Assembly: GCF_900107435.1 (NCBI RefSeq)
Contig: NZ_FNPZ01000004.1
Location: forward strand, 248,001 to 312,000
DNA from: Herbiconiux ginsengi
GTDB lineage: Bacteria; Actinomycetota; Actinomycetes; Actinomycetales; Microbacteriaceae
Direction of reading: 5' to 3'
Length of the DNA: 64,000 nt
Shown here: one piece after another, positions 42,413-50,589 of the stretch
Numbering within the stretch: the first letter of the stretch is position 1
How the letters are laid out: every line of letters starts with the position of its first letter
Notes under the pieces: generated by a model
Seen by the model: the letters and a program-made list of their open reading frames with translations, nothing else
The model's database searches: none
What the model was told of the DNA's origin: nothing
Made by a program: the position numbers and the translations under genes

Positions 42413-43870
42413 ATGAGCATCAGATCCACCGTCGAGGCCCTGCCGGCCTATGAGCCCTTCTTCCTCGCGGGCGACTGGGTCGAGGCCGGAGGGCGCACGC
42501 TTCGCGACGTCGTCGACCCGGCGACCCAGGAGGTGCTCACGACGGTCGCCGACGCCACTCCGGCCGACGTCGACGCGGCGGTCGCCGCCGCCGTCGCCGC
42601 TCACGCCGACCGGCGCTGGCGCGGCATGGTCCCGCTCGACCGGGCGCGCATCCTGAACCGGGTGGCCGACCTCATCGAGGCGCAGCTCGAAGAACTCGCG
42701 GTTCTCGAGACGCGCGACAACGGCAAGCCGATCGAGCGGTCACGGGCCGACACGGCGAGCGCCGCCCGCACGTTCCGGCACTTCGCCGGTGCGCCCTCAC
42801 GGCTCGGCGGATCGGTGATCCCGATCGACGGCGGCGCCCACCACGTCTACACCGTGCTGGAGCCGGTGGGCCCGGTGGCGATCGTGCTGCCGTGGAACTT
42901 CCCGATCATGACGGCCGCCTTCAAGCTCGCACCGGCTCTCGCGGCGGGCTGCCCGGTGATCGCGAAGCCCGCCGAAGACACGCCGGTCACCCTCCTGCGC
43001 CTGGCGAAGATCATGCAGGAGGCCGGCGTGCCCGACGGGGTCGTCAGCGTGCTGACGGGCGACGGCGCGGTCGGTGCGGCGCTCATCGCGCACCCCGGCA
43101 TCGCGAAGATCACCTTCACGGGCTCGACGGAGGTCGGCCGGCGCGTCGCACACGTCGCCGCCGACGACTTCAAGCGCGTCACACTCGAACTCGGCGGCAA
43201 GAGCCCCAACATCGTCTTCGACGACGCGGATCTGGACGCCGCCGTCATGACGGCCATGCGCGCCTCCTTCGGGCACTCCGGCCAGATGTGCACCGCGGGC
43301 AGCCGTCTGCTCGTGCAGCGCTCGATCCTCGCCGAGATGACCGAGCGTCTCGCCGCAGCCGTGCGCACGGTGCCCGTCGGCGACGGACTCGACGGTGGCA
43401 TCACGGTGGGGCCGCTCGTCTCGGAGGAGCAGCGTCAGCGCGTGCTCGGCTACATCCGCACCGGTATCGAGGAGGGCGCCACCCTCGAGGTGGGCGGCGG
43501 CATCCGGGAACCCGGCTTCTATGTCGAGCCGACGCTGTTCTCCGGGGTCACGAACGACATGACGATCGCGCGCGAGGAGATCTTCGGACCGGTCGTCGGC
43601 ATCATCCCGTTCGACGACGAGGCGGATGCGGTGCGCATCGCCAACGACAACGCCTACGGGCTCGCCGCGGGGGTCTGGACGCGCGACCTCTCGCGCGCCC
43701 ACCGGATGGCGGGGGCCCTCGTGGCCGGCACCGTGTGGGTGAACACCTACAACGTCTTCGACCCCGCGCTCAGCTTCGGCGGGGTCGGCGAATCGGGCCT
43801 CGGCCGCGATCTCGGCGACGAGGGACTGCGCGGATTCTGCGAGCCGAAGAGCGTGGTCATCGCGATCTAG
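42413..43870 (+). CDS. NAD(P)-dependent aldehyde dehydrogenase
   Basis: 485 residues with the standard ALDH fold. The catalytic Cys is in GHSGQMCTAGSR, the general base Glu in VTLELGGKSPN, the cofactor loop in ITFTGSTEVGRR and the oxyanion Asn in LPWNFPI. It would oxidise aldehydes made by the copper amine oxidase or the flavoenzyme to acids, as PuuC does for gamma-glutamyl aminoaldehydes. The real start is the ATG at 42413, 43 bases after the ligase. Its last 14 bases overlap the end of the opposing GMC-like gene. Confidence 0.93.
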   Translation: MSIRSTVEALPAYEPFFLAGDWVEAGGRTLRDVVDPATQEVLTTVADATPADVDAAVAAAVAAHADRRWRGMVPLDRARILNRVADLIEAQLEELAVLETRDNGKPIERSRADTASAARTFRHFAGAPSRLGGSVIPIDGGAHHVYTVLEPVGPVAIVLPWNFPIMTAAFKLAPALAAGCPVIAKPAEDTPVTLLRLAKIMQEAGVPDGVVSVLTGDGAVGAALIAHPGIAKITFTGSTEVGRRVAHVAADDFKRVTLELGGKSPNIVFDDADLDAAVMTAMRASFGHSGQMCTAGSRLLVQRSILAEMTERLAAAVRTVPVGDGLDGGITVGPLVSEEQRQRVLGYIRTGIEEGATLEVGGGIREPGFYVEPTLFSGVTNDMTIAREEIFGPVVGIIPFDDEADAVRIANDNAYGLAAGVWTRDLSRAHRMAGALVAGTVWVNTYNVFDPALSFGGVGESGLGRDLGDEGLRGFCEPKSVVIAI

Positions 43871-45257
43871 CCGAGGGGGCAGCGCGGCGGGCGTCTCTCG
43901 CGAGGCGCTCGGCCGTGCGCCAGGCGAGCGCCTCGATGGTCTCGACCGGGCCCCGGCCGCCGGTCGACGGGAACGTCGACGACCCCACCACGACGAGGCC
44001 CGGCGTGTCGTGGGCCCGGCCGAAGGAGTCCACCACCGAGGTGGCCGGATCGGCGCCCATGGGCACGCCGCCGTAGAGGTGCGTGCCGAGCGGCTGCGGC
44101 TCGATCGGCGCGGCCCACGTGGTGCCGGCACCGGCGGCCTCGAGCCATCGCCGCATCCGGTCGGCGAGGAAACGCCAGCGCAACCGGTCGTCGTCGGCGA
44201 GGTCGAAGGTCACCCGTGCGACGGGGTCGCCCGCCACGTCGCGATGCGTGGGGTCGAGGTCGACCCGGTTCTCCGGGCGGGCGAGCTGGTCGGGCTGGGC
44301 CCACACCGTGCCGATCGACGACTCGTGCCGGCGTATCCAGGCGACCGGATCGTCGCCCGCGGTGGCCGACGGGAGGCCGGTGGCGCAGGCTTCGCGCCAC
44401 GCGGCCGTGCGCGGGCCGGTCATCGCCGCCTGCAGCACCGAGCCGCCCGTGAAACCGAGGCCGGCGTGGTCGAAGCGATCACCCTCGAACTCCGAGATCG
44501 CCACCGCGGACGCGGCGCCCGCCCGGTCCCGGCCGAGATCGACACCGGGGAAGAGCCCGTTGACCGTGAACGCGTTGTGCGACATCAGGCCGCTGCCCAC
44601 GAGCCCGCCTCCGGTGATGCCCGAGAGCAACAGGAGCCGGATGCCGGCGATCACGCCTCCCGCGACGACCACCGTGCGGCAGGCGGTGCGGTGCCTCTGA
44701 CCGGACGCGTCGATGCTCTCGACTCCCGTGACCGCTCCGGAGGAGTCGCGGATGACGCGGGTCACCGTCGCGTCGACGACCGTGATGCCCGGATGCCGGA
44801 GCAGCGCCGACGTGTCTCCCGAGGCGGCGGCGGGAGCGGCGAACGGCGCGTGGCCGATCGAGAGCGCGGCGGCGTGCATCCGGGCGGTCCACGCGGTCTC
44901 CGGCCGGGGCGCGACCCGGAACGCGCGTTCGACCCGGCGGTAGTAGCCGTCGAGCTCGTCGATCGAGAGCGGCCAGGAGTCGAATGCGCCGGGGTCGAGC
45001 CGGTAGCTCTGCGGGGCGGCGAGATGCTTCGACCCGCCGAGGCGGTCGGCGCCCTGGTGCGGCGCTCGCGCGGGCGCGGCCGTCTCGGCCGGCGAGCGGC
45101 GCACCGTCGGCGGGGGAGAGGCGGTCGGCGAGCGGTGTGCGGGCTCCGGTTGCGGCTGGAGGGCGAGCACCGGGATTCCCGCGCCGGCCAGCACCCGGGA
45201 TACGATCACGCCAGCCGGCCCGAGGCCCACGACGACGACCGGAGTTGCCTCAGTCAT
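43857..45257 (-). CDS. GMC-type FAD-dependent oxidoreductase, shortened
   Basis: 466 residues. The N-terminal Rossmann motif is VVVVGLGPAGVIVSRVLAGAGI, and the C-terminal GMC block has the His-containing PLGTHLYGGVPMG, then VVVGSSTFPSTGGRGPVETIEALAWRTAE. The stretch between (residues 38-75) is Pro/Ala-rich and shorter than in glucose or choline oxidases, so the second FAD segment is not obvious. Substrates of such enzymes are alcohols, sugars or sterols. The mRNA is probably leaderless: TATACT, then the operator hexamer, then ATG. Overlaps aldehyde dehydrogenase by 14 bases tail to tail. Confidence 0.78.
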   Translation of the reverse strand: MTEATPVVVVGLGPAGVIVSRVLAGAGIPVLALQPQPEPAHRSPTASPPPTVRRSPAETAAPARAPHQGADRLGGSKHLAAPQSYRLDPGAFDSWPLSIDELDGYYRRVERAFRVAPRPETAWTARMHAAALSIGHAPFAAPAAASGDTSALLRHPGITVVDATVTRVIRDSSGAVTGVESIDASGQRHRTACRTVVVAGGVIAGIRLLLLSGITGGGLVGSGLMSHNAFTVNGLFPGVDLGRDRAGAASAVAISEFEGDRFDHAGLGFTGGSVLQAAMTGPRTAAWREACATGLPSATAGDDPVAWIRRHESSIGTVWAQPDQLARPENRVDLDPTHRDVAGDPVARVTFDLADDDRLRWRFLADRMRRWLEAAGAGTTWAAPIEPQPLGTHLYGGVPMGADPATSVVDSFGRAHDTPGLVVVGSSTFPSTGGRGPVETIEALAWRTAERLARDARRAAPSARSR

Positions 45258-45286
45258 GGATCCAGTATAGTGAACTGTGTATCCAA
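45258..45286 (-). promoter_or_regulatory. GGATCC-pair operator, site C, with leaderless promoter
   Basis: Read on the minus strand: TTGGATAC, 13 bases, CTGGATCC, then immediately the ATG of the GMC-like gene at 45257. TATACT (45264-45269) is a near-perfect -10 six bases before the ATG, directly abutting the hexamer. The divergent amidohydrolase gene starts about 60 bases away on the other side. Confidence 0.78.
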
Positions 45287-45341
45287 TTAGTCGGACCATT
45301 CTCGCTTCAGGAGGCGGATCATCGGCTCGCACCTCTCCGCA

Positions 45342-46691
45342 GTGAACGCCCCGGCATCCTCCGGCGCGCGGATCGTCGTCGCCCGTCACATCGTGACCAT
45401 GTACGCCGAGCTCCCGCGCGCCGAAGCTCTGGCCGTGTCGAACGGGCGCATCGCGGCCATCGGCGATCTCGCCGAGGTGCAGGCGGCCATGGCGCCGGGC
45501 ACTCCGGTGGAGGAGCTCGACGGCGTCGTGCTCCCCGGCCTCATCGATGCCCATCTGCATCTGCAGCGCGCGGGGCTCAAGGCTCTCGACTACCTCGGGG
45601 CCGACGACGGCGTGGACCGGTACATCGACGCGATGCGCGAGAGCTTCGACGACGACGGCCCCGAGCATCCGCCGTTCGCCGACCGGGTGCGTGCGCTCGT
45701 GCGGGTGCAGCCGCTCCTGCACGCCCTCGGCATCACCGGCGTGGTCGACCCGGCCGTCACGATCGACGAGATGCGCGGCTACCAGGAGACGCATCGCCGC
45801 GGGCTCCTCACGATGCGTACGCTCGCGATGCCCTTCCTCGACCTCGGCACCGCGGCGTTCCCCGACGTCGACGCGGTCATCGCCCATCTCGACGGAACCG
45901 GGGTGTCGACGGGTTTCGGCGATGCGATGCTGCGGCTCGGCCCCATCAAGGTCTACGCCGACGGCGAGGCGCTCAAGGGCCAGGCGCTGCTGCAGGAGCC
46001 GTGGAACGCCTCGGGCTACCGCGGCCTCCAACGTCTCTCCGACGAGGACTACGAACGACTCGTGCTCTGGTGCGCGGAGCACGGCTGGGGCGTCGGCACG
46101 CACGCCGTGGGAGCCGCGGCCGTCGACCTCGTCGCGCGCGCGGCCGAGCGCGCCGGCGACGCCGTCGTCCCCCTGCGGTTCCAGGCGATCCACGCCTATC
46201 TCGAGACGACCCCGGAGATCATGCGGCGCGCGGCCGCCGCCGGTGTGATCGCCTCTCTGCAGCCCTCGATCATCTGGCACAACGGCGCCGGTCTCCGCCG
46301 GGCGATCGGCGACCGCGCCGAGTCGGCCAACCCCGTGCGCGGCTGGCTCGACGCCGGCGCCACCGTCGCCTTCGGCTCCGACGGCCCCTTCTTCGCGTTC
46401 GATCCGCGGCACCTCCTGTGGCAGGCGGTGACCCGTCGCGTGGCGGGCGAAGCCGAGCCGCTGAGCCTCCGCGAGGCGATCACGATCCACGAGGCACTCG
46501 CCGCCTACACCACCGGAGCCGCCTACGCCGCGATGGCCGAGCACGAGCGCGGAGCACTCCGGCCCGGATTCCGCGCGGACTGGGCGCTGTGGTCGCACGA
46601 CCCGCTCGAGACCGCCGTCGACGATCTCCGGCAGCTCACCGTGCTGCGCACGGACGTCGGAGGCAGAACCGTCTACACGAGGGAGACCTGA
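45342..46691 (+). CDS. Amidohydrolase family protein (YtcJ-like)
   Basis: 449 residues in the amidohydrolase superfamily with a composite beta-sandwich and TIM barrel. The metal-binding HxH is GLIDAHLHLQ, and the later ligands appear in GTHAVG, QAIHAYLE and the Asp of TVAFGSDGPF. It hydrolyses an amide, imide or ring C-N bond; the group is broad. The annotated GTG at 45342 lacks a near ribosome site, whereas AGGAGG at 45309-45314 lies six bases before an in-frame ATC at 45321, which would add seven residues. It leads an operon with an amidase. Confidence 0.85.
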   Translation: MNAPASSGARIVVARHIVTMYAELPRAEALAVSNGRIAAIGDLAEVQAAMAPGTPVEELDGVVLPGLIDAHLHLQRAGLKALDYLGADDGVDRYIDAMRESFDDDGPEHPPFADRVRALVRVQPLLHALGITGVVDPAVTIDEMRGYQETHRRGLLTMRTLAMPFLDLGTAAFPDVDAVIAHLDGTGVSTGFGDAMLRLGPIKVYADGEALKGQALLQEPWNASGYRGLQRLSDEDYERLVLWCAEHGWGVGTHAVGAAAVDLVARAAERAGDAVVPLRFQAIHAYLETTPEIMRRAAAAGVIASLQPSIIWHNGAGLRRAIGDRAESANPVRGWLDAGATVAFGSDGPFFAFDPRHLLWQAVTRRVAGEAEPLSLREAITIHEALAAYTTGAAYAAMAEHERGALRPGFRADWALWSHDPLETAVDDLRQLTVLRTDVGGRTVYTRET

Positions 46692-48121
46692 TGATGGCCG
46701 AAGCGCCGCTGTACCGCTGGACCGCCCGCGATCTCGCGGCCGGGATCGCCGCCCGGGAGATCTCCGCCGTCGAGGTCATGCGCGCCCATCTCGACCGCAT
46801 CGCCGAGGTCGAACCCGATGTCGCGGCCTTCGTGTCGCTCGTCACCGAGACCGAGGCGCTCGAGATGGCCACTCGCGCCGATGCCGCTGTCGCCGCCGGC
46901 GAGGTCGTCGGACCCCTGCACGGGCTGCCGACCGGCGTGAAAGACCTGATCGACGTGGCCGGCCTCCCGACCTCGCACGGCTCGGCGGCGTACCGGGATG
47001 CCCGCCCCGCCACGCGCGACAGCGTGCTGGCCGAGAAGCTGCGCGGCTCGGGTGCTCTCATCATCGGCAAGACGAACACGCCCGAGGTGGGGCTCGGCAC
47101 GCTCACCTTCAACCCCATCCGCGGGATCTGCCGCAACCCGTGGGATCTCTCCCGCCACGCCGGCGGCTCCAGTGGCGGCGCGGGCGCGGCGCTCGCCGCG
47201 GGAATGCTGCCGATCGCCGACGGCTCCGACAGCGGCGGCAGCATCCGCTATCCCGCCTCGCTCTGCAACATCGTCGGCCTGCGCCCGACGCCCGGCACCG
47301 TGCCCACCGGCCGCCTCGGAAACGGCTGGGACCCGCACGGCGTGCTCGGCCCGATGGCCCGGGACTCCCGTGACGCCGCTCTCCTGCTCTCCGGCATCTC
47401 GGGGCGCGACAGCCGGGCCCCGCTCTCCTGGGTGGAGGACCCCTCCGGTCTCCTCGTCGGGAGCGCACCTCGACCGGAGACGCTGCGGCTCGGCTGGAGC
47501 CCCGACGTCGGCGGCCTGCCGATCGACCCGGAGGTGCGCCGGGTGCTCGCCGAAGCCCGTGCGACCCTCGAGGCCGCGGGCGTGGTGGTGGTCGACCTCG
47601 AGCCCGACCTCTCCGGGGCCGACGAGGCGTGGCAGGCGATCGAGATGTTCGGCTTCGGCACCGACGGCAAGGCCCGCTTCGACGACGGGCGCTCCGGATT
47701 CCGCGAGGACTACCTGCGCAACGTGCGCGAGGGCCGGGCGCTCACCGCCGACACCTACGCCGAGGCGCTCGCCGTGCGCACCGAGATCTTCCGCCGCACG
47801 GCCGCGGTGCTCACCGAGGTCGATGCCGTCATCTATCCCGCGACACCGGTCGCGGCACCCCCGGCCGAGGTCGAATGGGTGTCGGAGATCGACGGCGTGG
47901 AGTTCGACCGCTATTTCTTCTGGCAGCGCGCCGCCTGCCGCATCACCGTCACCGGGCATCCGGTGCTCGCGACCCCGGCCGGCTTCACCGCATCGGGTCT
48001 GCCCGTGGGAATGCAGCTCGTCGGCCCCTCGCGCGGCGACGCCCGCCTGCTCGAGATCGGAGCGGCGATCGAAGACGTGCTCGGGCATGTCGGCGCCGTG
48101 CCGACGGGGATTCCCGCCTGA
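46691..48121 (+). CDS. Amidase (amidase signature family)
   Basis: 476 residues. The Ser-cisSer-Lys triad is visible: Lys84 in GVKDLIDVAG, cis-Ser in HAGGSSGGAGAALAAG (about 160) and the nucleophile in DSGGSIRYPA (about 184). Family enzymes hydrolyse amides to acid and ammonia. The reading frame runs much further upstream, but the ATG at 46691 overlaps the preceding stop (TGATG), and a second ATG follows directly; GGGAGA is the ribosome site. With the upstream amidohydrolase it could open a ring and release nitrogen. Confidence 0.92.
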   Translation: MMAEAPLYRWTARDLAAGIAAREISAVEVMRAHLDRIAEVEPDVAAFVSLVTETEALEMATRADAAVAAGEVVGPLHGLPTGVKDLIDVAGLPTSHGSAAYRDARPATRDSVLAEKLRGSGALIIGKTNTPEVGLGTLTFNPIRGICRNPWDLSRHAGGSSGGAGAALAAGMLPIADGSDSGGSIRYPASLCNIVGLRPTPGTVPTGRLGNGWDPHGVLGPMARDSRDAALLLSGISGRDSRAPLSWVEDPSGLLVGSAPRPETLRLGWSPDVGGLPIDPEVRRVLAEARATLEAAGVVVVDLEPDLSGADEAWQAIEMFGFGTDGKARFDDGRSGFREDYLRNVREGRALTADTYAEALAVRTEIFRRTAAVLTEVDAVIYPATPVAAPPAEVEWVSEIDGVEFDRYFFWQRAACRITVTGHPVLATPAGFTASGLPVGMQLVGPSRGDARLLEIGAAIEDVLGHVGAVPTGIPA

Positions 48122-48178
48122 ACCCACGCCGACCGGCGCGGGCGCGCGCCGGTCACGACAGAAGAGGAGGAGCCCGCG

Positions 48179-48667
48179 GTGGAGTGGTCTGACGGCTCGG
48201 CGGGCATCCTCGATCCGGTTCCCCTCGTCGACGAGCGAGGATGCACGGTGCGCGTGACGATCACGCCGGCCGCCGACGGCCCTGCCGGGCGACCACGAAT
48301 CGCCCTCTCCCACGGCGAAGACGCGTCCGGCTGGTGGATCGGCGTCGACGAGCAGGGCCGTGCCGTGGTCGGTCTCGGCACCGTGGCCGGGCCGGTGAGC
48401 CTCGCCGCGGGAGCGCCGCTCGCGCCCGGCGAGGCCGCCGCGATCGCCGCGCTGCTGCCGGGGGCACCCGGCGAGCGCCTGGAGATCCGGGTTCGGGCCG
48501 CGGGCTGGATCGAGGAGGCCGCCGCCTCGGTCGTCGTCGGAGCCCGGATGCTGCCGCCGCGCGGCCGGTTCCGCCGTGGTGCCCGCTCGGAACGCGGCGG
48601 AGAGCTCATCCTCCCTTTCCACGGCACGGTCTCCGGGCTGATGGTCACGCCGGGGAAACACCCCTGA
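48179..48667 (+). CDS. Uncharacterised beta-rich protein of the cluster
   Basis: A 162-residue soluble protein without signal peptide or membrane segment. The sequence alternates predicted strands with Gly/Ala/Pro turns (IALSHGEDASGWWIGVDEQG, EIRVRAAGWIEEAAASVVVG) and ends GTVSGLMVTPGKHP. I recognise no family. A GTG start preceded by GAGGAG, GC-rich third positions and its place as last gene of operon C argue that it is real. It may be a binding or accessory protein of the amidase. Confidence 0.6.
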   Translation: MEWSDGSAGILDPVPLVDERGCTVRVTITPAADGPAGRPRIALSHGEDASGWWIGVDEQGRAVVGLGTVAGPVSLAAGAPLAPGEAAAIAALLPGAPGERLEIRVRAAGWIEEAAASVVVGARMLPPRGRFRRGARSERGGELILPFHGTVSGLMVTPGKHP

Positions 48668-48707
48668 AACGTCGAAGGCGCACCATGAGCAGGTGAACCC
48701 CTCCCGG

Positions 48708-49715
48708 CTAGCCCCGATCGAGCAGACGTGCCGGAGTCGTCACCAGCATCTCGTGCAGGGCCGACTCCGGGAGACCTCTGCGGAGCAACGAGGGGCCGAC
48801 GCGGCCCACCACGTGGCCGTACCCCATTCCGCCGTGACGGCTCAACTGACCTTTCGTCCAGACCGAGCACGACAGCGTGACGGCGGCATCCGGACGCTCC
48901 CCGAGCAGCTCGAAGAGAAAGTCGATGCGCTGCTCATCGGTCGCGTCGCGTGCCCCGTCGCCGAACTGGTGCTCGCTGCCGAAGGCGAACTCGACCACGG
49001 CGCCGGTGTCGACGACATCGGTGACATAGCCCAGGTCGAGGACCTTGTCGATGTTGCAGAACAGGATGCGTTCCGCCGGCAGGCCCTGCGCCTGGAGCAG
49101 CTCCGCCACCTCGGGCCCGCGGCGCGCGGCGGCATCGAGGCGGATGCTCACGCTCGCCCCCGCCGCGGCGGCGCTGCGGGCGGCCGCGTCGAGCGCGCGA
49201 CGCTCCGCCGGAGTGATCTCGGCGCTCGTGCCGAGCAGCCCGAGAAGGCCCGCACGAAAACCGGTGCCGGGAACGGCGTCGACCAGCGCGGCCGTGAACA
49301 TCTGCTCGATGGACTGCTCGTCGAGATCGCGCCACCACGACGGCAGCGTCTTGTCGATGTAGCTCCCGTAGGCCGCCACGATCGCCACGCCGCTGCGCCG
49401 CGAGATCTCCGGAAGGTCGCGGTGCCGCGGCCCCATGCCCACCGACGTCGCCTCCACGATGGTCGTGAGCCCGAGCCGGGCGGCGGCCGACAGCTCGTCG
49501 ACCGCGCTCTCCTCGTCGTCGAGGGTGAGATTGTCGGCCAGCGACAGCCAGCTCCACCGCAGATCGCCGAGGATCTCGGGGCGGATCGGCCCCGAAAGCG
49601 TGCCCCCCTCCCGGGTGGGCCGGAGCAGGCCGCGGGAGTCGGTGAGAACGTGCTCGTTGGTCGAGACGGTTCCGAGGCGCTCGGGGGACACCGGTCCCAA
49701 GACGGATTCGATCAC
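48708..49715 (-). CDS. Phosphotriesterase-family homologue lacking the metal ligands
   Basis: 335 residues with the overall pattern of the phosphotriesterase / lactonase family: LGPVSPERLG at the start, GVAIVAAYGSYID, ITPAERRALDAAARSAAAAG and HVVGRVGPSLLRRGL at the end. The ligand positions differ. HxH is Asn20-Glu-His22, the bridging Lys region reads AGLLGLLG, the usual THT after AAAR is SIRL, the GHxD motif is FCNIDK, and the final SHD reads SCSV. A binuclear metal site seems impossible, so this is probably a non-catalytic relative. GTG at 49715 follows GGAG by six bases. Divergent from the next amidohydrolase across site D. Confidence 0.75.
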   Translation of the reverse strand: MIESVLGPVSPERLGTVSTNEHVLTDSRGLLRPTREGGTLSGPIRPEILGDLRWSWLSLADNLTLDDEESAVDELSAAARLGLTTIVEATSVGMGPRHRDLPEISRRSGVAIVAAYGSYIDKTLPSWWRDLDEQSIEQMFTAALVDAVPGTGFRAGLLGLLGTSAEITPAERRALDAAARSAAAAGASVSIRLDAAARRGPEVAELLQAQGLPAERILFCNIDKVLDLGYVTDVVDTGAVVEFAFGSEHQFGDGARDATDEQRIDFLFELLGERPDAAVTLSCSVWTKGQLSRHGGMGYGHVVGRVGPSLLRRGLPESALHEMLVTTPARLLDRG

Positions 49716-49751
49716 CGGGCACTCCGGCGTCCAGGTGAGATGTCCATAAGA

Positions 49752-49780
49752 TTGGATACTATACCTCCAAGAATGGATCC
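49752..49780 (+). promoter_or_regulatory. GGATCC-pair operator, site D
   Basis: TTGGATAC at 49752-49759 and ATGGATCC at 49773-49780. On the minus strand TATAGT, and on the plus strand TACTAT, lie inside the element and may be the two -10 boxes of the divergent genes at 49715 and 49819. Confidence 0.72.
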
Positions 49781-49818
49781 GCGCAGAGTGCGCTTCGGCT
49801 AGAGAAACACGGTTCTTC

Positions 49819-50589
49819 ATGATCATCGATGCATACAACACCACTCAAGACGTCCGCGGTCGTTCGGACTACCTCTCGGGGGCGCGGCCGGGTGAAGAGC
49901 CCCCGGCCTACACCCCGTTCGACCCGAACCGCATCCTCACCCGCATGGATGCCGCGGGCGTCGACATGGCGATGGTGTGCTCGCTCGCGCAGCGCATCGA
50001 GAACGACTTCATCATCGGGTTGCAGGATGCCCACCCCGACCGCTTCATCGGCTTCGGCCAGGTCATGCCCCAGGCCGACGACGCCATCGAGGAGATCGGG
50101 CGGCTCGCAGCGGCGGGCATCCGCGGCCTCAAGCTGCACCCGAGTATGCACGGCTACCACGTCGCCGATCACGGGCTCCTCGACCCGGTGTTCCGCGCCT
50201 GCGCCGAGAACGGCATGGCCGTGATCATCAATGCGCTCGACGACGCCTTCTGCGCGCCCTTCGCGATCGAGGAGATCGTGAAGGACCACCCCGAGGTGCC
50301 GACCATCATCGCCCACATGGGTGCCGTCTGGAACGTGCCGGAGGCCATCATCGTCGCCGAGCGCCGGGAGAACGTCTTTCTCGAGACATCCGCCACGCTC
50401 ATGGCGGATGTCAGGCGCGCCTACGCGCGTCTGGGCGCGGAGAAGATCCTGCTCGGTTCGGAGTGGCCGGGTTCGGACTTCGACCTCGAGCGCATGAAGA
50501 TCGCCAAGGCCATCCCCGACGAGGCCGATCGCGCTCTCGTGGAGGGTCTGAACTTCGCCCGTCTGCTGCGGTTGCCGGTGGCGGCGTGA
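49819..50589 (+). CDS. Amidohydrolase-2 family homologue without HxH motif
   Basis: 256 residues with the amidohydrolase-2 / ACMSD-like TIM-barrel pattern: RFIGFGQVMPQ, AAGIRGLKLHPSMHGY, PTIIAHMGA and KILLGSEWPGSDF. The opening MIIDAYNTTQD should read DAHxH; both His are replaced (Tyr6, Thr8), and the catalytic Asp of the GSD motif near the end is Glu. The inner His of KLHP and AHMG remain. Metal binding must differ from the family norm or be absent. The gene starts operon D, opposite another superfamily member with lost ligands, and is followed by a deaminase gene with GTGA overlap. Confidence 0.77.
   Translation: MIIDAYNTTQDVRGRSDYLSGARPGEEPPAYTPFDPNRILTRMDAAGVDMAMVCSLAQRIENDFIIGLQDAHPDRFIGFGQVMPQADDAIEEIGRLAAAGIRGLKLHPSMHGYHVADHGLLDPVFRACAENGMAVIINALDDAFCAPFAIEEIVKDHPEVPTIIAHMGAVWNVPEAIIVAERRENVFLETSATLMADVRRAYARLGAEKILLGSEWPGSDFDLERMKIAKAIPDEADRALVEGLNFARLLRLPVAA

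Noticed and set aside
43857-46598. Single 913-codon protein on the minus strand
   Set aside because: Only the part after the ATG at 45257 has GMC family sequence; the upstream part is antisense to the amidohydrolase gene and contains no family motif.
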